Assembly (NCBI GenBank): GCA_036897625.1
Contig: JAYMTA010000538.1
Coordinates: 1-27,196 of the forward strand
Length of the DNA stretch: 27,196 bases
Source: Pelargonium cotyledonis
Taxonomy: Eukaryota; Streptophyta; Magnoliopsida; Geraniales; Geraniaceae
Reading direction: 5' to 3'
Below, in pieces: positions 10,601-19,100 of this stretch (within the stretch, counting starts at the first letter, position 1; the number at the start of each line of letters is the position of its first letter). The translations under genes and the position numbers were made by a program. Below the pieces are notes generated by a model that saw nothing but the letters and a program-made list of their open reading frames with translations, searched no databases and had not been told where the DNA came from.

Positions 10601-12897
10601 TTAGAATAGTTAAATAGAATACTATGAAGGTGCCGCTTATACTAATACCATTTTTATTCCAGGGGGATGGACATCATACTGTTTCACAAACTAAAGCAGC
10701 AGTTATTGACAGTCTTAGTGCTCAACAAGCAGCGTCTTGTCAACCTTACACGGTAGCACATGTTCAAGCAAGGGAAGCTGATGTAAGAGCTCTTTCTGAG
10801 ATGACACGTGCCCTTGACAAAAAGGTTATACAATTTAGTTTGTTTAATTGATTATATATTCATAATCTATCTAATATATCTTAATTTTAATGTTTAGTAA
10901 GAGCCTTGAAAGATTTTGTACCAATGCAATCATACCTTTCGTACTGGTATTATTACTACTATCTCATTATTTCCCCTCACACAGTTACGTATTCGAAGCA
11001 TTGGCTTTATGTGGTGGCTACATATTGCTAAGAAGCGCCTATATGTCTTTCTCAGAGCTTATTTGGGTCACTTCATGTTTCACTAAAACTCCATTTATCT
11101 TTTCTTGTGAACTGTAATGACTTTCAAATGTAGATTAATTAGAGCAACCAACATCTCATAGCATGGGTGAATTTACATAATGCACGATATATTGACCCAC
11201 CAGTGAACTCCTATAAAACTACTCCAAATATTTTGTTTTTACTGATTTTACAGGAAGCATTATTATTGGAGCTCAGAAACAGGAACAATGAAGTATTGCA
11301 GAACCAAACTTATGGAGACAGTTCCCTAAAAGATTCTGAAGTTTTCAAGAAGCATTACGCCACGGTACTTGTACAGCTAAGGGAAGCCAGTGACCAGGCA
11401 TGTGGCTTCCATAAATTTGCATTATGCTCCGCATAATTGCTTTCAGTTACTACTGCCTTTTGTGGCCTTGCAACAGCATTTGAATGATTGTTCTCACATG
11501 CAGGTTGCTAATGCTTTGCACAATCTGAGAGAGCGTAATACTTACCCAGGAAATCCTTTGCCTCCTTGGCTGAAGCCTCCATTCAATTCAAGTTTCCCTG
11601 GTGGTATTCCTTCCTTAAATAATAATTCTTTTGCTTCTCAAGAACCAGCATCTAAAGTAGTTCAGATTGTCAAAGGCTCAAGAGCACAAGCACTTGCAAT
11701 GGTAGATGCTGCTATTCAGGTATGAGAGGCCTTGGTTCCCTGTACTCAGTAAGTGTGGAAGAGAGGGAATGGTTGCTTTTCAATTGCACTAGTGGTTTTA
11801 CTTTCTTGTTTCATTTTCCTCGAAGTGGAAAAGGTGAACTGGAGCGTTTTTACCTTTAACCTAATGGCGTAGAAACAATCACTTTTGCTGGTCATGATAA
11901 AATAAGTCATGTCTGTCATTGGCCGTTCCACTGTGATGCATCTTAGCTGCTATTCAGGAGAATAAGCTTTAATGGTGTGATTGGGAACTCCAAGAATTTG
12001 GATTTGGGTTTGAGTCAAATCCAATAGCATTTGAAACATGACATGAAATTAAAATGACAGCTCTTGCCCTGTCATTTGAAATTCTTTGATTTCCCAATTA
12101 TTATATTTGTATTTGAAATACAATATTTCGAATCGAAAATTTAGAATGATGAATTTCAAATCAAATTCATGTTCCCAAACGCAACCTAATTGTATTTTGA
12201 GCACTGTAAGCCATTTGATTTGTAGAATACTATGGAAAACTAGCATGTTCAATGGTACAGATCAGTTTAGCTGGTTCACACATTATATGCATGTCATTAT
12301 GTATGTTTATTGGAGGCTGGGAAGTCAATTCAATTACGCTTATGAATTCAATAAATTTTCCAGGCCATGTCATTGATTAAGGGAGAGGAAGATGCTTTCA
12401 CAAAGATTGGAGAGGCTTTGGATTCCCTTGATACACAGCAATTACCGTCCGACTCCAAGCCTCCAGAGCCGGTCACCACAAGCCATCAGAACCAATTGGC
12501 ATCCTACATGTCAGGGCCGAATCCTTCTAGTCAGGCTACTGGTCCAGTATTAAATGATTCTAACAAGAACGAGACACAGATCCCGTCGGAGCTCATCACT
12601 TCTTGTGTTTCTACTTTGCTCATGATACAGGTAACTCGTGAATCTGATTGTAGTTTTGATGTTAGATGCAAGTGTCTGGTGTGATGTAGAGTTTTGATTC
12701 CATTTGGTCGTTTTGTTGATGAACAGACATGTACCGAAAGGCAGTATCCTCCAGCTGAAGTAGCCCAGATACTAGATTTTGCAGTGACGACACTGAAACC
12801 ATGCTGTGATCAGAACCAGCCAATATACAGAGAGATACAGATGTCGATGGGACGGCTAAAGACCCAGATATTAGCACTCATACCCACTTCAATATGA
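1700..12897 (+). CDS. ALY: ALWAYS EARLY (LIN-9 family) protein, DREAM/MuvB subunit
   Basis: Nuclear chromatin-associated regulator, homologous to animal LIN-9 and fly Aly, which act in MuvB/DREAM/MMB complexes with MYB and E2F-RB proteins on cell-cycle genes. The joined CDS is 3522 nt, 1173 residues, close to known plant ALY lengths (about 970-1150). In order: basic N-terminus ([14 protein letters not shown]); SANT/Myb domain at about 45-98 with W47 and W66, followed by [15 protein letters not shown]; basic linker; AALALTEA segment near 220; DIRP domain at about 632-725 ([29 protein letters not shown]); Tudor-like segment at about 738-788 ([20 protein letters not shown]); coiled coil at about 890-975 ending [11 protein letters not shown]; serine/proline-rich region; conserved C-terminal helix. 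The ATG at 1700 is the first in-frame start and matches the family's MAP...KSR opening. The N-terminal SANT resembles ALY1 most from memory, but paralogue (ALY1/2/3) is uncertain. Confidence 0.95.
2551..2580. repeat. Orphan Stowaway-like terminus in ALY intron 1
   Basis: After a TA at 2549-2550 comes CTCTCTTTGTCCTGAAATGA, resembling a Stowaway MITE end (CTCCCTCCGTCCCAAAATAAG). No matching inverted end was found upstream or before the exon at 2610, so this is a truncated copy or a chance match. Confidence 0.3.
2823..3037. mobile_element. Stowaway-like MITE (Tc1/mariner type) in ALY intron 2
   Basis: About 215 bp bounded by TA dinucleotides (2821-2822 and 3038-3039), the target-site duplication of Tc1/mariner elements. 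The left end reads CTCCATCCATCTTAAAATAA; the right end, reverse-complemented, reads CTCTCTATGTCCCAAAATAA. Both carry the Stowaway core AAAATAAG and resemble the classic terminus CTCCCTCCGTCCCAAAATAAG. There is no coding capacity. It lies wholly in the intron between exons 2610-2708 and 3096-3158 and leaves both splice sites intact. Confidence 0.75.
3744..4080 (+). repeat. Diverged direct repeat in ALY intron 3
   Basis: Two related AT-rich blocks, about 3744-3858 and 3955-4080, lie in the 1524-bp intron. Both run through TAATTAAAA, an ATCxTATCC block, ATGTTTTATGA, and a longer match ending TTTATAGATCTTCACT before CAATCATT. They look like an old local duplication, or two copies of an unidentified AT-rich repeat. 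The rest of the intron shows no recognised feature. Confidence 0.55.
5243..5259. repeat. (TG)8 microsatellite, next to an AT run
   Basis: A short TG dinucleotide run directly follows a CATATATATAT stretch in the ALY intron 5089-5603. It is likely length-polymorphic. Confidence 0.9.
11398..11503 (+). other. ALY: GC-AG intron in ALY
   Basis: The exon ends GACCAG|GCATGT and the next begins after ACATGCAG at 11503. Joining there gives ...[15 protein letters not shown], matching the conserved coiled-coil sequence of ALY proteins. The nearest GT is 4 nt downstream; using it would give GCA TGT TGC TAA, an immediate stop. Reading through the intron also soon stops (TAA after CSA). A GC donor is therefore required. 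Confidence 0.85.
11974..12186. mobile_element. Tourist/PIF-Harbinger-like MITE in ALY intron
   Basis: About 213 bp with imperfect inverted ends: left GGTGTGATTGGGAACTCC; right reverse-complemented GGTTGCGTTTGGGAACATG. Related ...GAATTTG(G)ATTT stretches continue inward. Both sides are flanked by TAAT (11970-11973 and 12187-12190), which contains the TAA/TTA target typical of PIF/Harbinger. A second short internal inverted repeat (AAATGACAG ... CTGTCATTT) lies near 12052-12078. Non-coding. It occupies a third of the 644-bp intron 11720-12363. Confidence 0.6.
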
Positions 12898-13200
12898 TAT
12901 TATGATGGACGTGTAAATAGGGAGTGAGCGAGTGGAGATTGAGTAATGTTTCCAACCAAACCTTTTGTGTGATTTGTTCTGCGTATCTGCTACAGCTAGC
13001 AATAGCATGATTGATGAATTCATTAGAACAGTAGCAGTTGCAGTGTTGATATCACAAAATGTTATTTGCCATTTTTTGTAACCGTAGAGATGGGTATGGT
13101 TTGGTGGTGTTGTATTCCTTCCCGAGACAATAAGTGTATTTGTAGATTATGATTTCCGACTAACTAGTTTAGTTTATGAATGAGAATAACTCCAGTATTT
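12898..13200 (+). terminator. ALY 3' UTR and probable poly(A) region
   Basis: T-rich sequence after the TGA at 12895-12897. A TGTA-containing stretch near 13077 followed by AATAAG at 13129-13134 could serve as far-upstream and near-upstream polyadenylation signals, putting cleavage around 13150-13200. No cDNA evidence is available, so the end is a guess. Confidence 0.35.
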
Positions 13201-13989
13201 ATGTACTTGGACAATGCAGAAAAATTAACGCATGATCGCATTAGCATTTTGATTTTACCCACATTCTGTAGCATGTTATATTGCCAGCATTAGCTTTCAG
13301 ATTTTCAAATCTGTAGTATTAATTTAGCATTTTGATGATTGTTTCATATTACCAAAGAGAGGTTATATATGATAAAAAAAAAAAAAACTAATCTCATCAT
13401 GTGGTTGGTTGATAGTGAAGTGTCTTCCGTATCCACTTGTGTGCTTGAGTTTTAGCCTCATGGATGTGACGTCTATGGGCGCTTAGAGCTCCCACATGTC
13501 CTTAAAGCAACACGAAAATGAAATAGAGTGGATCCCTTTGGAGTGCCTACTGATTTGGGTGGCAATGTCCCGGAATAAAGCATGGAGGTTTGGTGGAAAC
13601 CCGTTGAGGTGATGAGAGTTTGTTGTGACCTGTTGAGACGGGGGCTTAAAGATGAAACCCAAAAAAATGAGGACCTTCGAGTCCCTCAATGCCTTTTTCC
13701 CCCTGAAAAATTGGCTATGAGCTAAACTACTCAATAAGGGGCGACTCTCACAATTTATCGCTTTGAAGTATGTGCCTTAAACTATTGAACCGTACTGTCG
13801 AGGACAAAAGGTCTTAATAAAGATTAAGTAAGAAGTAGATAAGAAGAGCTCTTCTTGAGACATGATAGTCTCTTGCCAAGCCTAAGTTTCGAGGAAATGT
13901 GAGAAGATCTTGTAGCATGATGGCTTCTTGTAGAAAATTAAGTGTTGAGGAGATGTGTCAGAATTTCATTATTTTCATGTTGCATGTGG
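13201..13989. other. Intergenic region, unrecognised
   Basis: Contains a 14-base A run near 13374. From about 13430 the base composition shifts to less AT-rich DNA, such as GGGGGCTTAAAGATGAAACC. Short open frames exist, for example on the - strand at 13483-13734, but no family is recognisable and there are no codon or motif signs of a gene. The segment looks continuous with the DNA after 15041, so it probably was the target of the transposon inserted between them. Confidence 0.4.
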
Positions 13990-13996
13990 TTGTTTT
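13990..13996. repeat. Target-site duplication, left copy (TTGTTTT)
   Basis: Seven bases directly before the left terminus of the TIR element, identical to 15035-15041 directly after its right terminus. Confidence 0.7.
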
Positions 13997-14208
13997 GGGT
14001 AATTACATTTTCTTATCTTATGGTAAATTTTTTTTTAGTTTCATACCCTTAAGTATTTTTTTTGTTATTTTTCCTACCATATGGTATGCAAATCCGGTTC
14101 CGTCAGTTAAATTTGACGAAAAAATTATTGTTTGGTCATGTGCATTAATTTTTTTAAATCTTCAAAATGCCCTTGACTTTAACTCTTCTTCTTCAACCTA
14201 AACTCGTC

Positions 14209-14361
14209 GGAAAATTCATGAATTCACCGGAAACTTCATAAATTTTTCGGAAAATTCACAAACTTTTCTAGAAAATTCGTAAACTTTCTCAGATCTGGCT
14301 TCATCTTCGATTACTCCGCCGTGGTCATACTATTTCCGGCGTTGATCATACTATTTCCGGC
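14209..14361. repeat. Tandem 20-22-mers inside the TIR element
   Basis: Four degenerate copies of a GGAAAATTCATAAACTTTTC-like unit run from 14209 to about 14290. After a short gap come two near-identical 20/21-mers at 14321-14361, each ending CATACTATTTCCGGC. Such subterminal arrays are common in non-autonomous plant TIR elements and may hold transposase-binding sites (inference). Confidence 0.6.
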
Positions 14362-14727
14362 AACAATTATAAATCCAAAAAAAAATCCATAAATCCAAGA
14401 AAATTTCCAAAATTCCCAACTGTTACGAATCCAATCGAAATCCAACAATATAAACCAATTCAACATTAAAAAAAAAAAAGAATACATATCTTATTTTAGA
14501 TTTGTCAATCAAAAGTTACAAAGTTTATCACATACCAAAAATCCCAAAAAAAAATTCCCGATTCTCGTTGGTAGCTGCTGCTCGTAGGAGAAAAAGAGAA
14601 AGCTGGAGGATCTCGTTGTTGTTGCTTCATCATATCTGAGTTCAATGACGATCAGAGTGTTGGTGTATTGCCACGCGTTCCTAGCTTCGACGGTCGGAAG
14701 CATGGATTCGAGAATGAGTTTGACGGT

Positions 14728-14797
14728 AAAGTGGATGCGGTTCGACGGTGAAGTGGAGGCGGTTCGACGGTGATAGATCTGGTGAAGTGGAGGTTGC
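14728..14797. repeat. Short tandem GGTTCGACGGTGAAGTGGAG units
   Basis: The motif GGTTCGACGGTGA occurs twice about 20 bp apart, each copy associated with GTGAAGTGGAGG or a variant. GACGGTAAAGTGGATGC just before is a third, weaker copy. It lies within the inner right part of the TIR element. Confidence 0.55.
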
Positions 14798-14819
14798 TTC
14801 ATCAGATATGGTGGAGGCT

Positions 14820-14823
<4 letters not shown>

Positions 14824-14854
<31 letters not shown>
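14824..14854. repeat. (AG)n microsatellite
   Basis: About 15 AG units inside the TIR element. An apparent serine-leucine-rich open frame on the - strand here is only this repeat translated. Confidence 0.95.
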
Positions 14855-14856
<2 letters not shown>

Positions 14857-15034
14857 AAGTTAACTGACATAATGAGAGAGGTGAGGGTAAAATTGTCATT
14901 TTGACTTCAATGTAACGGAGTTAGTAACGGAACCGACCTTACATACCATAGGGTAGAAAAAACAACGAAAAAATAATTCAGCGTATGAAACTGAAAAGAA
15001 TGTTTACCATAAGGTAGGAAACTGTAATTACCCC

Positions 15035-15041
15035 TTGTTTT
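15035..15041. repeat. Target-site duplication, right copy (TTGTTTT)
   Basis: Matches 13990-13996 exactly and directly abuts the right terminus of the TIR element. Confidence 0.7.
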
Positions 15042-16125
15042 TGAAGCTCTTCTTGAAGGCTTGACTTCACGTGAATGAAAGTCATGCGGGAATTTAGTAC
15101 GTTAGCGGAATAATAGGCCAAGATAAGGTGAAAAGGCAGTGGACATGATTTCACGACATGGCCCTTCAATGTCATAGCATTCGAGGTTGAACATGTTAAG
15201 GTAGCCTTTAATCGGGAACTATTGCTGCAACATCGCTCTTAGAGTCGTGACATTCTATTAAATATGTTGAGCGATTATTTCGAATACCCATGTAAACATC
15301 AACATTGAATACTCAAGTGAGACTTAACTTCTATTTTGCACTCTCTCCTAAGTAAGTCTAAAACATGAACTGATGTTCATATATCTTTCACAGCTCATCA
15401 ATTAGAATCGATTTGAGACAAGAATCATAAACTCAACACAATAGCACCGAAAAAGATGTTAATGACCATTTCGTGTGCGAGATGAAGGAAACCACCGCCA
15501 TTGTCTTGGAGCCCTACTTTCCCTAAGGTCTCCTTTCATACTTCACGCCATTTTGCAATTCAGGTTTTGGTGCAAATACGTTTCAAGTTTGGAAGGTTTT
15601 CATTCGGGATGCTTGATGCGGATCTGATATAAGAATGGGAAAGCTAATTTCAAAATGATTTTTGGTTCCATTCCCTAAGGTCTCTTCCACAGGCATTCGC
15701 ACAGCCCATCAATGGTGTTATGGACACAGAGCGCAAGCGAACATAACAACTATTGGCATTGCAAGTTGATAATAATTAGGGGGTTCAAGGATGAAAAGGG
15801 AAAAATATAATGAAATCCTCACAATTTACAGATTTTTTTCTCTTTCAAATTTCTACCCTAAAACCGAAAACAAAGTAAGAAGAAAAAGGTGAGCCATCCT
15901 TCCAATGCAAGACTCAAAAGAACAAATAAGAAGACAATTGACAGACAATGCATATTATGGCGGGGGGAGACATTGTGATGTAGATATAACACGACAGAGA
16001 CAGTTCCCGGTGTCCAATGTCCAGTCAATCAAATAAATGGATCTTCTCTTCTCTCCGCTCCTCTTCTCTGACATCAACAATATCTCTTCCTCTTCCTCCA
16101 TGCAAAATGGTGGAACACAGGCTTT
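15042..16125. other. Intergenic region and 3' UTR of SNF4
   Basis: The left part (to about 15800) resembles the unrecognised DNA before the transposon. A TTCCCTAAGGTCTC motif appears twice, near 15519 and 15671. The right part, read on the - strand, should be the 3' UTR of SNF4 and includes purine-rich GGAAGAGGAAGAGA. No canonical AATAAA was found on the - strand close to the stop, so the poly(A) site is unplaced. Confidence 0.4.
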
Positions 16126-19100
16126 TCAGTTAACCCCCAGCAAGAATCTGATGACGTCGCTTAATGAAATAATTCCTTCTACGCGTTTGCTGCCAGCTTC
16201 AACAATTACCAGTCTCCTAACCCCTGAAGGGACACACAAGTAGTGCGGTTCTTAACTAATATAACATGAAGTGAACAATAACAACAGAATAAGGGAAACA
16301 CGTTACCAGGATTTGCCAACCGCTCCATCACTTTGTGCAAAGGATCAGATCGCAAGCACATCTGGCACCTCTGTCCATTGAATAGGCCAAAAGGAGAATT
16401 TACGTCCTGCCCCAGTTGCAAGGCCTAAAAGAGAAAAACATAAATATGCCATTTTTGTTTCAGGAATCGGCATGTAATTATTATTTATTGACTATGTAGT
16501 TTCAATTACGTTCTGCAAATACTTTTAAAGTGCAGTTGGCAATTTGATGCAAGCAAAATTACCACATCACAAAACACAACTAAAATGTTCACTAGCTTAA
16601 AGTTTCCAACTACAACATCTGGTATAAAGTACCGAAGACAGGCTTTTGTGGCTGAATGCAACTGTGTAGTTCAATAAACAGGCAAACACTCTGAGTAGGA
16701 TAAGAAAGCAAATAATACAATTATCAATTACAACGACCCAGAAATGGTACTTCCATCTATAAGTCAGTTTTTTTATTATAAAAAAGACATGAATCAAATT
16801 GTAAGATCCTGAAAACCAAGTTCAATACATCTTTCATGAATAGTTCATGTAGCGCATGCCTCATTGGTTGAAGGATGGGCTCCATCCAATTAAACTGCTT
16901 AAGAGTTCAGTTCCCACATAATGAAAGAAAAGAATGCTTCCTAAACAACCCAACATCAAAACCACATTTAAATGTTTCCACTATATAGCTTACAAGATTC
17001 TAATTTCATTCCCTTCGGACCAACTAATGCTTCCAACTAATTCTCCCTAATGGAACAGTGGCACTGGTTTGGTCTGAGTAAGGCTCCGAATTGAGCAGAA
17101 TCTTTGTATGCATTAAATAATAACACACATTAATTTCTTATAGTATATGTTGAATGTTGTAAATTTCTTGATTTAACGTATGAAACTATACAGATGTATA
17201 TTTAGGCTTGGTAGAGTCCTATTTCATAAACACAAACAAAGATAAGATAAATACAAATCTACAATGAAAGTTCTATTCATATCAATAGTTCTAAACCAAT
17301 TAGAACTACATTTTCAACTAATTCTATACCCCGAATACCCACAAGAATGATGAATACAACATCATCGACCAGCATAAACTATTTGTGTAGATTAGACTCA
17401 TTTTACAAATAGGATATCAACAATTACCTGGTGGATACTCATCTCATCCAGACGAACCTGTGCATATGCTCTATCTTTTGCTAAAGCAGTGATATCGCTG
17501 TAGATAAAATAATGGAGGAATCTCAAACTTGGTCCAGGAATGTTGAATAAATAGATCTCAATGAAATAAAATACAATAAAAATAACCTCCGTGCATATAT
17601 ATCCACCAATGAGTCATTGTCGTCCACTATAGGTACTGAACTAACTTCAGCTGCAAGGAGTAAAATTGCAATACATAAGGCAAGATAAAAGGTAAAATGC
17701 AATTAGAACAATTGAAAATTAAGTTTTTGACTAGTCATGTTGAGCAACAATCACAATATCCCTAGACTTTTCATGGTAAAAATTGATCCTTCAGTCCATA
17801 TTATTATCGAGTGTCCTCAAGACTTCTAACTTTAAGAGAACATCAATTGATGTGTTCATATTCAGTCATGACACTCACTTTCCAATATGATTCTCAAACA
17901 GCCCATGTAATATGGTTTGGAAGGAGCAAAGTTACTATTGAATAATAAGAATAATATTTAACAATTAAGTTACCCAATAATAACTACATTCGTAGGAAAA
18001 TCATAGTGGACAGTTGTACTATCAACAAAGAAAAATTTCAGCAAATAAGAATGTAAAATTGTATCGAATGATGTGATCTAGACAGAGGAACACACAGAAG
18101 CAGCAACAATTTTATAGAAGGTAAACACGGAAAAGCTTGCTAACCAAGAGAATATGACATTTAAACTTGAGCTATATTATCAAGGATAAAAAATTAAAAA
18201 GAATGAAAGAGAACTTGCCCTGAACTAACAATGATAGAGCTGCACTTAGAGAGGCATTTGATCTCAACATTGCAAATTGTCTTCCATTGGATTCCCCTAC
18301 TTTTGGAACCCAAGTACCAAGAGGAATTGAACAAATTGGTTGTTGAAGAACAGGCAGGGAGCTAGAAGAATGTCTAAAATGCCTGCATATACCTGAAAAG
18401 TGGCCCCTAGGTTAGTAACAAATATGTATTCCAACCAAATTCTAGAAAGAAAATACCTACATTTTAGTATCCCAGACAGGGAAGCAAGATGTAATAGCTG
18501 CGGAAAAGAACCATCCTGTGCGGAAGAATGGATAATGGGAACAGTGGACACCTTATTTTGCAAAATTTTCAGAGCAACATCTCTCAAAGAATCATACGGC
18601 CCAGCCTGCACATTAAAGAACTATACTTAACTTGAGGAAACTATAAAATCAAATACATTGATCACGAGAGAAAATGGAACTATGCTTTCAAACAAAATTC
18701 CGTAAGAAAAAAATCACCATGAATTCCATGCTCAACAAACATTATGACTAACTTTGAAAAGTTAAATGATCAACAATTATGGTAAAGATAAAATTTAAAA
18801 CTGTAATACCACCCATTACCCACTTACAGCATGAGAAAAAGGTAGAAACAGGTACAAAGAACCAAATTTACACAACACCTTGAAAGTAGAGCAATAACTT
18901 AACACAAACCTGTACTTTAACTCTTAAAGACCAAAACCTAATTCATAGGTAAGTATCCAATTACATTAATGAATGACAATACTAATGCATAAATAAAAAA
19001 AAATAAGCAAGTAAAACATTTACAATTATGACTCTATGACACAATAATACATACTGTGGAACCTATACTAAACAGACACTAGTGGAATGGAGCGTAACTT

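Larger units (their letters stand above)
1700..12897 (+). other. ALY: Exon map of ALY (19 coding exons)
   Basis: Coding exons: 1700-1804, 2610-2708, 3096-3158, 4683-4760, 4923-5088, 5604-5860, 5974-6334, 6430-6525, 7334-7614, 7702-7755, 8663-8995, 9086-9264, 9370-9652, 9941-10147, 10663-10824, 11254-11397, 11504-11719, 12364-12630, 12727-12897. All junctions are GT-AG except the intron after 11397, which is GC-AG. Donors after 8995 (GTTGAA) and 10824 (GTTATA) are weak. An in-frame alternative acceptor at 5964 would add three codons (CPQ). Introns over 300 bp without features listed elsewhere (5089-5603 apart from a TG repeat, 6526-7333, 7756-8662, 10148-10662, 10825-11253) are T-rich; I see nothing more in them. 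Confidence 0.88.
13997..15034. mobile_element. Non-autonomous TIR DNA transposon, Mutator-like
   Basis: About 1038 bp. Long imperfect inverted ends of roughly 115 bp pair 13997-14115 with 14918-15034. They begin GGGTAATTACA (left) and GGGGTAATTACA (right, reverse-complemented), then share TTATGGTAAA, TTTTCAGTTTCATAC or close variants, CTATGGTATG and GGTTCCGT. A 7-bp TTGTTTT duplication flanks both ends. Long ends and a target duplication of this approximate size fit Mutator-like non-autonomous elements better than hAT or PIF, although MULE duplications are usually 8-11 bp. There is no transposase. The interior holds small tandem arrays, a GA microsatellite and a less AT-rich stretch (about 14560-14820) that might be captured host DNA. 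Family assignment is inference. Confidence 0.75.

Noticed and set aside
13483-13734. Possible gene fragment on the - strand
   Set aside because: Open frame of 83 codons without motifs or supporting splice sites; I could not connect it to flanking exons.
14509-14899. Two overlapping - strand open frames with a serine-leucine repeat
   Set aside because: They lie inside the TIR element and largely translate the AG microsatellite and tandem units; not a transposase.
18400-18630. Open frame on the + strand opposite SNF4 exon 8
   Set aside because: Antisense shadow of the conserved CBS exon; no independent coding evidence.
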